The notes below the pieces were generated by a model. It was given only the letters and a program-made list of their open reading frames with translations. It searched no databases and had not been told where the DNA came from. Of a stretch of DNA of 64,000 bases, positions 47,048 to 58,165 are shown one piece after another. The translations under genes were made by a program, and so were the position numbers. The stretch's first letter is position 1, and every line of letters begins with the position of its first letter. Source of the DNA: Ctenosaura bakeri (Eukaryota > Chordata > Lepidosauria > Squamata > Iguanidae); the NCBI GenBank assembly GCA_948474755.1, contig CAOLHI010003134.1, positions 124,001-188,000 on the forward strand, read 5' to 3'.

Positions 47048-48107
47048 CTTTCTTCTTCTTCTTCTTCTTCTTCTTCTTCTTCTTCTTTCCGCCGCTTCTT
47101 CTTCTTCTTCTGCCGCTTCTTCTTCTTCTTCTTCCCCTTCTGCCACTTCTTCTTCTGCTCCTTCTTCTTCTGCCACTGCTGCTGCTGCTGCTTCTTCTTC
47201 TTCTTCGTCTTCCGCTTCTTCTTCTTCTTTCTTCTTCCGCCACTTCTTCTTCTTCTGCTTCTTCTTCTGCTGCTGCTGCTTCTTCTGCTTCTGCCGCTTC
47301 TTCTTCTGCCGCCGCCGCTGCTGCTTCTTCTTCTGCCGCTTCTTATTCTTCTGCCTCTTCTTCCTTGTCTTCTTCTGCCGCTTCTTCTTCTGCCACTTCT
47401 TCTTCTTCTTCTGCCGCTTCTTCTTCTTCTGCAGCTGCTGCCACCGCCACCACTGCTTCTTCTTCTTCCGCTGCTGCCGCCACCACCACCGCAGCTGCTT
47501 CTTCTACTTCTTCTTCCGCCGCTGCTTCTTCTTCTCTGCCACTTCTTCTTCTTCTGCAGCTGCTGCCACCGCCGCCACTGCTTCTTCTTCTCCCGCTGCT
47601 GCCGCCACCACCACCACAGCTGCTTCTTCTTCTTCTTCCACCGCTTCTTCGTCTTCTTCTTCTTCCGCTGTTGCTTCTTTTTCTTCTTTTTTTTCTTTTG
47701 CCGCCGTTGCTTCTTCTTTTTCTTCTGCCACTTCTTCTTCTTCTTCTTCTGCTTCTGCTGCTGCTTTTTCTTCTTCTGCCACTTCTGCTGCTGCTGCTGC
47801 TGCTCTGCTCTGCTTCTTCTTCTTCTTCTTCTTCTTCTTCTTCTTCTTCTTCTTCTTCTTCTTCTTCTTCTTCTTCTTCTTCTTCTGCTGCTTCTTTCTG
47901 CCACTTCTACTTCTTCTGCTGCTGCTTCTTCTTCTTCTGCCGCTTCTGCTTCTTCCTCTGCTGCTGGTTCTTCTTCTGCCACTTCTGCTGCTTCTGCTGC
48001 TGCTTCTTCTTCTTCTTCTTTTGCTGCTGCTGCTTCTTCTCCTTCTTCTTCTTCTGCTACTGTTTCTTCTGCTGCTGCTTCTTCTTCTTCTGCTGCTACT
48101 GCTGCTT
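46465..48107. repeat. Mixed triplet array, right segment
   Basis: About 1.64 kb of the same CTT/CTG/CCG/CCA mixture as on the other side of the L1, starting with the right copy of the L1 target duplication. It has higher-order structure. A block beginning GCCGCTTCTTCTTCTTCTTC and ending in a CTG run repeats at about 46810, 46924 and 47091. A second block starting CTGCAGCTGCTGCCACCGCC repeats at 47429 and 47553, 124 bp apart. Pure tracts include CTT at 47815-47885. No stop codons arise in most phases, so frames of over 500 codons appear on both strands; they are repeat artefacts. Confidence 0.97.
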
Positions 48108-49067
48108 TTTTATGTAATTTGATGCAAACTTTGGAAATGTGTTCTTTCCAAACAACTGATACCCTGTCATGACTCCAAATTCCAAATTTCCCAAATATTG
48201 CAGTTGGTTAGAGCAATTTGTAAAATGTGCACACAAATGATTATATAGAAAGTAAATACACACAGTGTCACTTTATCCTAGGGCAGAGAGTAGACTCATT
48301 AGGCTCCCAATGTCTCTTTTGCAGCCTTTCCAAACCTCCTCAGAGATTTTTTTCTTTTTTAAAAAATGTTGTGGCTTGTCCTGAAATCTAGCATTATAAT
48401 CAATGGGATGGTCAATGCTGAGGATGGAAACACTTTTTTTCTGGCATGTTCAAACTTAGGATTCAGAACTTAGTGACATTTTCACCTGCAAGGTTTTTTT
48501 TGGGGGGGAGGGGAGGGAAGGGTCCCAATCCACAATCAGTCTCACTGTTTGAGAGTGAAGCCTGTGGCTTTAATACAAAAGCACAAGTTGGCCACGTGCT
48601 GGAAATTTCCAGGATTAAGGCCATCTAATATTAAGACATCCATGTTTCTGTGTGTTCTGGATATGTCATGATTGCCCCAGCTCAGTTGCCTCACATTCTG
48701 TATTTGACTCGCATCGTGCTTTGATGTTTGAGATGCTTGCCTTCTTTTCATGCTTTGATGCCTCCAGTTCTGAGCCTGTCTAGTGAGGTCATTCTGGCAT
48801 GTTTAGTTAGCTTATGATGCCCTTTTTAAAATTATATTTAGTACTTATTTCTGAAGGGGTTACTTTGTACAACACATAACTATTTGTTCTGCTTTTTCTA
48901 GAAATGTTATACTGAATCTGGAGGACTCTGCATACTAGGGAAGAAGGAACATTACCCTCAACCACAGCAAAGATAGCAGTTTTCTTCTGCTGGTTGTTAC
49001 CACCTGTTCACTGGCTTCACTGTGGCCAATGGTTGTCTCCCTCTATTATCAGCTGCTACCTGACTAA
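48108..49067. other. Unassigned DNA
   Basis: No gene recognised. A G-run of purines lies at 48500-48520. Confidence 0.4.
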
Positions 49068-49568
49068 GGCCCTTTTCACATGGGGTTAAAAAAACAGTGT
49101 AGATCAACCTCCACGGAGATCGTCTACACCGTTACGCGAATTGGGGTGGATTACTCACGAGTAAATCCACATGCCAATCCATGGTCTGGCACCCACAGTC
49201 AGGCACCAATCTGCGGTCGGGCGCCACATGCTTTTGAAAAACCACATTTTATGTGGTTTTTCAAAGGCACAGGGCGTCCAGCCCCGTCCAGCCCCGTCGC
49301 AGTGCCTGTATGGATTTACGGATTTGTGAAATGGCGTCCCTGCAGATCGGGCAGGGGGCGGGATTTCCGGCTGGTGAGCTTCTCCAATTGGCGGAGAGGC
49401 TCCGCCAGTCAAAATCCACCATTTTGGGTGCTGCCGGGCACCGAGGATGCCATGGGATGCTGCTGCATGTAGAGCAGTGAAATGTGCTTCTCTGCGCAGC
49501 AACGGAACAAGGTAAGCCCTGTTTTGGTGTGGCCTGCCCTGTTCTGCCGCCCACGTGTGAAAAGGGCC
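49068..49568. mobile_element. PIF/Harbinger-like MITE, family C with internal hairpin
   Basis: A 501-bp element starting GGCCCTTTTCACATGGGGTT and ending CACGTGTGAAAAGGGCC, with TAA on both sides (49065-49067 and 49569-49571). TAA is the typical PIF/Harbinger target. It has an internal palindrome: arms 49230-49246 and 49252-49268, with one mismatch. The copy at 57710-58165 has a palindrome of the same words in the same relative region. No transposase is encoded. The interior is GC-rich. Confidence 0.85.
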
Positions 49569-49849
49569 TAAGAGAATTTTCCATTACTGACACAACCAGG
49601 CATTAGATATTATAAATAGATACTATAAATATAAGCTGTCTGCCTGTAGCAGTGGGATCACTGTTGAGGGGGCGTTGCAATCAAAGGTGTGTTGATCAAG
49701 AGTAAGAGCTAGTTTCCCTCTTTGGGTATAGGGAGAGAGATTGCTTTTTTACTTATACATCTTAGGTCTTATTTTAAAATAAAACTGTTTAAATTTCTAC
49801 CTGGTGAATTTTAGACTGACTAAGATTTGGAGTCTCTGCAGAGGTCAGG
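49569..49849. other. Unassigned spacer
   Basis: AT-rich; nothing recognised. Confidence 0.4.
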
Positions 49850-51060
49850 GACCAATTAAATTGATTCATCCCAGAGGCTTCTGGATCAAGATGGATTCCT
49901 GATGGCTCTTGAGAAGTCTCCTGTTTCCTTGGCAGATGATAGTGCTGGAACCCTAGCTGATCTCTGGAACAGGGAAATAGTTAGGGTAATGGACATGATC
50001 ACTCCCAAGCATCTCTTCCTGTGGAGTGGAGCCAAGCAAGCCCCCTGCTTTACTAGGGTGATGATAAAAAAAAAATAAAAAAAAATGGGATGGAGACTAG
50101 AGTATTCATGACAGAAAATGTTGAGCAGGTATGGCTGAAGACCAGAGCCCATTGGAAAGGCTCCTCTGTGGCAGTGGTTTCAATGACAAAAGTATTATTT
50201 TCTGCCACTGTTTGCACTTTGCAGATAAAATTATGTGCATCTGCTTGGATGTTGTGGCTAATACAGGTCCAGTGGATGTAATCTTGCCCCATATCATTGG
50301 GTCTGTCTCAATTAATGTAGCCTGTACAAACTGCATACAGCCTGGGAAAGTGGACAGGATCCTTGAAGAGGAGAAAGCAGCTGCATGTTCATTGATTCCT
50401 TCCCTCCCTGTTGTATAAAAGCAGCCAGAGTGAGATGGGCCAAGTGACTAAGTGAGTAGTTAATGCTTCACTTCAGCAAGCCAGAGTCCCTGTCTAAAAG
50501 AAGCTGTATTAAGGCCTCCATCTAAAAAAAAAAAGGAAAAGGAAAAGGCAAGAAAAGAAAAGAAAAGAAAAGAAAATCATCTTTAATCTGAATCACATTA
50601 GGTAACTACTGCCCTCTCTCTCATTTCCCTTTTTTAGACCAGGCTCTGGAGTGGCATCCCAATTCTAGTGGTTCCTGCATAAAGCAGATTGTCTAAATCA
50701 ATGTCAGTCTGGCTTGGGGGTTGGCTATGGGATAGAGTCAGCTTTGGCCACTTTGGTGCATGACCTATGCAGGAAGCTAGAGAGAGGGAGTGTGTCCTTC
50801 TTGGTTCTGCTGGAGCTCTCAGTGAATTTCAGTATCCTGAGCCCTAGTATCCTTCTAGACCACCTCTCTGGGATAGGACTTGAGGGCACTGTTCTATAGT
50901 GGTTTTGGTGGTTTTTAGAGGGGTGAAATCAAGATGCAGTGCTGAGGAATTCGTGTTTAACCCCATGGTAATTGGCCTGTGGTGTCCTTCAGGGCTCGAT
51001 ATTATTTCTCATGCACACATAGGCATACGCGCACACACATGAAGTTGCTGGGAAAGGTAT
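49850..51060 (+). pseudogene. L2-like LINE reverse transcriptase relic
   Basis: Plus-strand frames give ordered RT blocks: GTLADLWNREIVRVMDMITP (49936-49995), a pre-RT region around 50460-50500 with a decayed NASLQQARVPV block, GYGIESALATLVHDLCRKLE then SVSFLVLLELSVNF and ILLDHLSGIGLEGTVL (50720-50895), and CGVLQGSILFLM (50980-51015). In intact relatives the motif A region reads LLDLSAAFD; here it is LLELSVNFS, so the catalytic Asp is changed. Frames are broken and an (AAAAG)n microsatellite lies inside at 50522-50578. The protein matches the same family as 16505-17850 but in the opposite orientation. Inactive copy. Confidence 0.8.
50522..50578. repeat. (AAAAG)n microsatellite inside the LINE relic
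   Basis: A-run followed by about nine AAAAG/AAAGG units. It probably grew from an A-rich stretch of the LINE. Confidence 0.9.
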
Positions 51061-51400
51061 TTCCAAGTTTTGACATTGGGTGTTACAAATAAAAAAGCAA
51101 CAAAACAGTTCCTTGCTCTCAGCTTACAATCAAACTAAGACAAGGCATGAAGGAAAACAGAATGGCAGTGTGTGAGAGGCAATTAAGGTCAGCAGAAAGG
51201 TGCCCCTTCTTTCCCTCTGAGGCCACAGCAGTGGCAGTTGGGATGGAGGGAGGACTTTCCAACTTCTCTGGGATGGAGGGAGGGCTTTCCATCTTCTTCT
51301 GGACCTAGTCATTATGTAGCCATGTCTGCCTCTTCTTACTTAATTGTCTACTTAACTGTAAGTTGTGCATTTAACTCTGACCTACATTTGAGCTGCTTTA
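51061..51400. other. Unassigned spacer
   Basis: A short direct duplication, 'ggatggagggag(g)actttcca', lies at 51241-51292. Nothing else recognised. Confidence 0.5.
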
Positions 51401-51602
51401 CAGCCTTTCCACACTAAACTGTTATAGTGCTACTATTCCACTTTCAACATCCTATGGAATCCTGGAGTTTGCAGTTTTAGGAGGGGCATTTAGAATTCTC
51501 AGCCAGAGAGCTCTTTGGCCTCAGTAAACCACAAACCTCAGAATTCCTCAGGAAGTTGAAAGTGGAATAATAGCACTATAATAGTGTAGTGTGGAAAGGC
51601 TC
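51401..51602. mobile_element. Palindromic PIF/Harbinger-like MITE, family D
   Basis: A 202-bp element with TTA on both sides (51398-51400 and 51603-51605). Ends are CAGCCTTTCCACAC and GTGTGGAAAGGCTC. The halves are inverted: CTGTTATAGTGCTACTATTC on the left and AATAGCACTATAATAGTG on the right. It is the cleanest member of the family in this window. No protein encoded. Confidence 0.85.
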
Positions 51603-51605
51603 TTA

Positions 51606-54133
51606 GTCTTAGGGTTATATTCTCTGTTTCATTTGTTTTAGGCCACACTCTTTTATTCTCACTTAAAAGAAAGATACTGTCAATGGGTTACATCTAGCGT
51701 TAGTTATACTTAAAGTAGATCTAAATGAATAAAACTTATAATTTAGTTATAGTATAACCTAAAGTAATGCACTTTTAACCTCCTTTTATTTAATAGTCAA
51801 AGATGTGTGGCATCTTTACAACTTTTTTCTGTAAATAAGTAATAGGCACTGAATGTTATAGTATTCCCAAAGATGGGAAGGGAGGTAGAATACAGTGCAT
51901 TTAACTATGGTTGTCTATTAATTATTCATCATATGACTATGTTGTACAGTAAAACAAGCCATGAAGTAATGAGTGGTATAAACTATTATATTCTTATTTG
52001 CTCCATGAGGTAGTACATGTACATAGCAAGACTATTTGTTTTCTTTTTTTTTATTATTTGTTAGGTTTAAGCGTTAATGTATTGAACCCAGCTTTAACCA
52101 AATATACCAACATCTACTATTGCCATAAGGATACAATTTCTTTCATTACCTAAAATTATGCCGTAAACCTTGTGATACCATGTCCAAAAAACAGTGTGTA
52201 GACTGTTTCTCATTTAGGCCTTCCACATCTAGCTGGTGGACATTTGTGAAGATTCAGTGGAAATGGAAAATGAAAACACTTTTTTTTTCATTTTCCTAAT
52301 GTTTTTTTTTTAATTAAGAAACCAACAACATTTACTACCATATACTTTTTTCTCTGCATAGAAGCTGAAACAAAATTATTCATGTCTTCAGTGATTTAAA
52401 GAATTTCAAAGTAGAACTTGTTGTGCATCTGCTATATTTCCACTTCAAGGCTTTTGTGACAGATTGTGCACTAACAAACTAACCTAATAATAACCCTAGA
52501 CCAATGTGCCTTTGAAATTAATCAGAGTTGTGCTGCATTCCAATGACTAGAACAGGACTGGCAACAGAATATATTTTATGGTAAGTTTTAAAAAATGAAC
52601 CATCAGTAGGAGGATCAACTACACACACACACCACACACACCACACACACTGCTCTGGATGCAGTGCTTTGAAATCACTGCCTTGCTTAAAATACTCCTG
52701 TCCAACCCCAGATAATCAGCATCTGATACAATACATAATGTGTTGTCATCACATTTGGTCTTCTCAGTTGTACACACATGTATTTCGTTGATCGCTAATG
52801 AAGATTTCCCAGTGTGTATTCCAAAAGGTTTGAAAACAGCTTTGTTTAATAAATGCTTAATGTCCCACATTATATTCCCAGCACACTCTAATTAAATTCC
52901 TTTCCATTTGAGTCTCTCTACAGTCTCAGAGGGTTAGTGCAGCTCTAGAATATTTGACAAAATGCAACCAAGCAACTACCTGCATTTAATAAATTAACCT
53001 TGACATCACATGCAACATCGTTCAGGCTTTGCATTCAAATGCTATTTTTTTTTAATACAATGACAAAAAAATAAAATAAAACTACTGAATTTCACTCTAG
53101 GCCAAAAGGCCAAAAATTGGTAATGATCACTGCTTCAGTATAAGGAGATATTTAGACTGCAATTCATCAAGTCCTGATGTTATGCCAGCCCTTAGTAAAA
53201 TGAATAGAGGAGCATACAGATATTATGTAGCACTTTTCACGTATAATGTTGTGTGCTAGGCAAGGGGACTAATTGGAAGGAAAGCAAACACCAACTGCAA
53301 AATGGTAAAATCAGCTGTTGTTGTTGATACATTCTTCCTCTTTTGTATAAACAAATAAAGTGATTTGTAATTTAAAGTGGACAAAGTTTCTATTAGGCAG
53401 ATGTTCCCAAGGTGCCCCAAACCTCTCCAGACATTAAGAAATAATACTGCACAACCATGAAGACAAGGTGAATAAAGAAAAGTAGTACTGAAATGTTCAG
53501 CGTGGCTATATTGCTTTGCAGTAATTAAAGTGCAGAACTGGCACTCAAACAGGCAGAATGTTTTTGATGGACTTAAATTAAATGTCAAACATTGTTGGCC
53601 TCAATCTGAGGCACGTAAATATTTATTAAATCACAGGCTGAAGATAGCTGGCTTAACAAAAGGGACATTTTACTATTAGTTCTGCATAGCACTTCCCTGA
53701 TCAGTCCTTACATATTTCAATGTTTTCTACAAGCCACATAAAGTCCTTTCTTAATGTCATTTCTCATCACTGCTCCTCACTCAAGGGAAAACAATATGTC
53801 AAAGTATAAATGCATCAGTACACAATAGTCAGATCATGCTGTTACATCTTTAAGGGCATGACAGTTATTTCAGTGCAACAATATCACTAGTGACCTAGTC
53901 CAGAGGCTATGCATATCACAATGAACATATAAGGTTTGAGTGTGCATAGATAATCCTATCTCTTTCAGTATGATCAGCGAGATGTCAAAGATCTGATTCT
54001 ACCACTGAAATAGAAGGGAACTGCAGCTTGAAGAAGCTGCATCATATTGTAATGTAGATACCTGTCATGTCTGCAGCAGTGCAGGCAGTTACTCACAAAC
54101 AGGACAGCTCCTACATGCAAGGTGAGAGTCAGA
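51606..54133. other. Unassigned DNA
   Basis: About 2.5 kb without a recognised gene. A (CA)n-like run lies at 52621-52650. A 12-bp-arm hairpin (GGAAAATGAAAA with TTTTCATTTTCC) occurs at about 52266-52298. Because it is the longest quiet interval in the right half, it is where an unrecognised conserved element could lie, but I can see none. Confidence 0.4.
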
Positions 54134-54723
54134 GGCACTTTTCGCATGGGTTTTCTGTCGCACAACAGCCCTGTGAGCCTCGCGGGAGTGGGAGTGTCGC
54201 TCTGCACGACGCACTCCCACTTCCGCCGGGCTCACAGGGCTGAAGCAGTGCGACCGCAGGTTTTTTGATTTTTGCCTCAAAGCGAAAATCACCCGCGCTC
54301 GCGCAACGCTCCTAGCGCCTGCGCGCACTTACCTCCTGTGCGGAGCGTTGGGGAGGCGGCCGGGTCGCGCTTCCTTCCCTCCGCCCCTGCGGAAGGAAGG
54401 GGCGGGGCGCTAGCGCGACGGACGCGACACCTCCTGCTTCGCGCGCGCGGGGGGATGGACACGACACCTTCTGCTTCGCGTGCACAGGGGGGACAGATGT
54501 GACACCTCCTGCTTCGCGTGCACACGGGGGGGATGGACAAGAGAGCCTCCTGCTTCGCCCGGGGGAGGGCGGCTCGCGCGAGAAGCCTCCTCCGGTGCTG
54601 CTTCCCCACTTGTTCCTTCACCTGCGGAAGGAAGGAGGGAGGAAGCGGCAGCTTCCCAGAGAAGGCTTCTTGCGCGAGCCGCCCTCTCCCGCTCGCGCGA
54701 GAAGCCTTAATGCGAAAAGGGCC
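54134..54723 (-). mobile_element. CpG-rich PIF/Harbinger-like element with internal minisatellite
   Basis: Ends are GGCACTTTTCGCA and TGCGAAAAGGGCC, with AGA on both sides (54131-54133 and 54724-54726). The 590-bp interior is very CpG-rich and contains about four diverged tandem units of 37-40 bp with the word CTCCTGCTTCGCG (about 54417-54565). The orientation is set by the shared CAGGTAAGTGC word, which in this copy lies on the minus strand. Retained CpGs in a vertebrate repeat suggest either a young copy or DNA that escaped germline methylation. Several frames over 100 codons exist because stops are rare in GC-rich DNA; they show no transposase motif. Confidence 0.78.
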
Positions 54724-54729
54724 AGAGAT

Positions 54730-55179
54730 TGTCCAAACAGAAAGGCAGCTAAGAGCAAACAAATGCAAAGGGGTAAATCCAAACCATAGTCCAAACAGGC
54801 AGAGTTCCAAAACAACAAGATCCAAGAGCACAAGGTTTCAGGACCAAAGAGACCAGTTACTGACCCTGGGAGGAAAGGCCAGCTGGAACCCTCTTTTATC
54901 TATGACTGTTGCCGCCGCAGGTGTTCCCTCATTAGGGCTCGTTTACTATTTAAATGGGCCTAGCGACACAAGCCCTTCCTTTCATGGCATCTCTGCTGCA
55001 AGGTAGGTGTGTCAGCTATGTCTTCCTCTATTTCATCCCTTGGCTCAGGCCCTTGTTGTTGTTGTGTATTAACTCCCTCTGGGCCAGCTTCTGGGGACCC
55101 TTCAACCTGTGGGGGAGCCTCTGCCTCAGAGTCAGAATTCTTCTCCTCACTGCCACAGTCCCTAAGGCAGGACATAACA
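54730..55179 (-). mobile_element. LTR-like retroelement fragment
   Basis: The block begins TGTCCAAACAG and ends GGACATAACA on the plus strand, the TG...CA ends expected of an LTR. On the minus strand there is a TATA-like CCCATTTAAATAG near 54960 and a short acidic, proline-rich frame (SDSEAEAPPQVEGSPEAGPE, about 55140-55080) of a kind I associate with squamate LTR elements. No target duplication is visible at these ends, so the boundaries or the class may be wrong. It starts six bases from the end of the preceding DNA element. Confidence 0.4.
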
Positions 55180-56653
55180 ATACCCTCCATTAAAATACAT
55201 ATTCGGACACTATATTCATTGACTTTTGGCCAAGTTGACACTTCTTGGCCTTGCAATTCAATTTGCAATTAATCTTGTCCAAAATTGGGAAAGCAACAGC
55301 AAAACAACTACAAGTCACTCCCTTTGGCCAGTCCTGAAGAAAAAAAAAAGACACCTTTCTCCCCTGGCTACTTCTCTCTTGGCTACCTTTAAGCAGCAAA
55401 GCAATAACTGAGAAAAGAAGCCTTTCTGTGGGCACACAAACACATTAAAGATCACAGTGAGAAAAGGTAGAACAAACATCTTCACACACACACTTAAGTT
55501 AAGGAATAGGGAAACTTCTTGAGGTGTGGATGGGGCAAAACAGGTGGAAAAATCCAAGTCTTTCCTTCTGGTAGTACTTCTTTTCTACGTCTGAAAAAAA
55601 TATTGAAGCTTACAGATAGTCTGTATTAAGTAAAAGTGATTGATCTGTTTGCAATACCAAATAATGGGATACACACCTCCTGAGTCCCTTCAGTATGCAT
55701 GCCAGGTTTCTGGCTTGTAGGATTCATAATCTTGGAGATATGAAGCAGATAAATAGATGGAATAAACTTCCATTTGTTAATAAGCACATAAAATTTTTAT
55801 ATAAAATTGTGTGTGTTGTCTTCCCTTTTAACTTCGTCCCTGCTCCACTTTCTCCAAACAAACGTCTTTTTGAAAATCCTTAATATCTGGGGGAAGAGGG
55901 AGCCATGGTATGATGTAGGAAGCTAGATACATCAGTTTAGAAAGGGAATTTTTAACTATAGTCTTTTTCAGGTAATTCATAGCCCTTCTGTTCTTTGAAT
56001 ATTTCCCAGTATTTTGCTAAGTTTAGTGTCTTCTAGACTTTGAAGAACTGCATCCACAGTGCTTTCCTTTTATTTTATTGTATTTAAAGAAGAAGAAGCA
56101 GAAGAAGAAGACAGCCCCATTAGAATGTCCTGGGAAGTGAATTTCAGACTATGATGGCAACCTATGATGATTATTTTTGGAATTGGACCCAAGAATTCAT
56201 AATTCACCAATTTCAAAACAGCTAAGAATTGTGTCTTTACCCAAATGTCTGAAGCAGAGGCAAAGGTGTTGATTGTGATGCATTAAAGGAGATTTTCTGT
56301 GACTGCAATCCATTTGTGGAATTCTTTAATTATCTTCAATGGGGTATTTATCTGGGCTCACTTTTCCAAAGATTATCACCATTTTTATTACAAACGTGGG
56401 ATATTAATTATCTTCAAAAAGTAAATGTAGGTAACTTTATTGGATGAGGGAACTGCACTGTCTCTTGCTCCCTAAAGGCACTGTAATATCACATTTTGAT
56501 GGGGTAGCCTGTTTTGAAATGAAGATGTGGAGGTTCCCCTTCCAATTTTTGCCACCATACTGCCAAAATTTTATTAGCATTGTGAAAGGACTGCATGATA
56601 TCTTTTTGTCTGCATGTTACTCACTCTTTTCACGAATGAATACCAACACATAT
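55180..56653. other. Unassigned DNA with a (GAA)n patch
   Basis: No gene recognised. An interrupted (GAA)n run lies at 56092-56120. An A-run lies at 55341-55350. Confidence 0.4.
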
Positions 56654-57325
56654 AATGATGTTGTGCCTTCAAGTCACTTCCAACTCATGGTGACCCTACG
56701 GTGAACCTATCATGGGGTTTACTTAGCAAGATTTGTTCAGAGGGGGTTGGCTTTGTCTTTGGCCCTTTCTGCAGCTTACCTTCTCATGCTGCTGGAGTGT
56801 GGGCCTTGCGTGAAAAGCCTGGGCAGGCAGGCTGTTGGAAGCCCACTGCTCCCCTGCTGCTCAGGCTCCACAGCTCCTTTCTGCTTGCGTGAGAGCCCTG
56901 CCCGCTCCCCGCCCCTTCCTTCTGCAGTGCAGCCTGGGAGTTGGAGGCTGCACTGAGGAGAGGATGCGTGACAGGCCCGGCTCCAGAGGCTCCTCATTGC
57001 AGGTGAGTGCAGCCCAGGCCCATGAGTCTTGCGCAAGCACGGCTTATTTTTGTCTAAAAGTTGAAAATAAGAAAATGCATATTTGCTGTGCTTGTGGGCC
57101 TTGAGCGTGGCAGAAATGGGAGTGCTTCATGCAGGCCGCTCCTGACATTTATGCGACGCTCAAGGGGCCCTTTCGCTTCTAAATTGCCATGCAAAAAGGA
57201 CCTTTCTCTGAGGCTAAGAGAATGTGACTTGTCCAAGGTCAATCAGTGGGTTTCCATGGATGAGCAAAGATCTGAACCCTGGTCTCCAGAGTCTGATGTT
57301 CAAGCCACTACATTATATATCACCA
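56654..57325 (-). repeat. Sauria-type SINE, split by a MITE
   Basis: The 3' half is at 56654-56760 ('ttgtgccttcaagtcacttc', 'cctatcatggggtttactta') and the tRNA-derived head at 57203-57325. On the minus strand the head has an A-box-like ATGTAGTGGCTTGAACATC and a B-box-like GGGTTCAGATC (about 57272-57282), as in the polymerase III promoter of tRNA-derived SINEs. It is a retroposed repeat, not a tRNA gene: no acceptor stem is formed. The DNA element at 56761-57202 lies between the halves, and they join in register when it is removed (with one copy of TTT). Confidence 0.82.
56761..57202 (+). mobile_element. PIF/Harbinger-like MITE, family A, nested in a SINE
   Basis: Starts GGCCCTTTCTGCAGCTTACC and ends CATGCAAAAAGGACC, flanked by TTT on both sides (56758-56760 and 57203-57205). 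Because the host is a known repeat, the exact boundaries and the 3-bp duplication are confirmed by the continuity of the SINE. The interior shares 'ttctgcagtgcagcctggga' with the copies at 21727 and 36412. Confidence 0.9.
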
Positions 57326-57709
57326 CATATATTGTGTAACCTTAAAGAATATAGGAATACAAAATCAAATAAATGAGAAAGTATTTTTTTTAAAAAAAGA
57401 TCAATTCAGGGGCATACACAAATTAAGTCACATCTCACATTATTAGTATGATATATAAAAATAAGTATACCCTTAAAATTAAAAAAAAATGTATCCAATT
57501 AATTTTAAAAAAATGTACAATCAAATCACATATTTTCAGTCTTTGAGCCAACAATTTAGCAGTCAAAATGTATCTAAATAATTCAGATTCATAAGTCAAT
57601 GACACAGCAAAATCTGGCAAATTCACCTTGACACCTATCTTTATTAGAGGCTATGTAAAAGTGTAGACTTTATCATATACATGAAACTTGGATGCAAAAT
57701 TAAGACATT
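57326..57709. other. Unassigned AT-rich DNA
   Basis: Nothing recognised. Bases 57707-57709 (ATT) are the left target duplication of the next element. Confidence 0.5.
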
Positions 57710-58165
57710 GGCCATTTCCTCATGGGGTGAGGGAATCGCCCCGTGATGCTACTCACCGGACTTTTGGGCTCCCCGGTCCAGTCCACGCTGCTCCGGAGCA
57801 GTGCATGGCTGCTGCTCCGCACTGCTCCGGGGACGAAAATGGTGGCTTCCAGTTGGTCAAGGGTCTCGACCAACCACTGAAGCTTGCCAGCCTAAAGTTC
57901 GCCCCTGGCAGATCGCAAGCTCACACCAATGTGAGCCTGTGAATCTGCATAAGGTAACAGGCTGGCAGTGGTGCACTCCATGCTTTTGAAAGACCTGTTT
58001 TTAGCGGTCTTTCAAAAGCATACTGGATGACCACTTGGAGTCGTTCTGGGGCGGGCTGGGGTGTGGATCTACATTAAGTAGGTCCGACCCAGTCCACTTC
58101 CAGGTTCAGACATTCTCCCTGGAGGACGCTCTGCCCCGTTTTAAAAACCCCATGTGGAAATTGCC
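57710..58165. mobile_element. PIF/Harbinger-like MITE, family C with perfect 15-bp hairpin
   Basis: Ends GGCCATTTCCTCATGGGGT and CCCATGTGGAAATTGCC, with ATT on both sides (57707-57709 and 58166-58168). An internal palindrome has arms TGCTTTTGAAAGACC at 57981-57995 and its exact complement at 58006-58020, with a 10-base loop. The family C copy at 49068 has the same feature with compensating differences. No transposase frame. Confidence 0.8.

Noticed and set aside
38654..48107. CRISPR-like array
   Set aside because: Direct repeats here are triplets without regular spacers, and the genome is clearly vertebrate.
46444..48172. Frames of over 500 codons on both strands
   Set aside because: Same cause: the array in several phases gives poly-Arg/Lys/Glu or poly-Ser/Leu text with no domain structure.
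54289..54831. 180-codon minus-strand frame and neighbouring GC-rich frames
   Set aside because: They read through the CpG-rich MITE and its minisatellite, where stops are rare by composition.
57203..57325. tRNA-like A and B boxes
   Set aside because: These belong to the head of a SINE. No cloverleaf or acceptor stem can be drawn, so it is not a tRNA gene.
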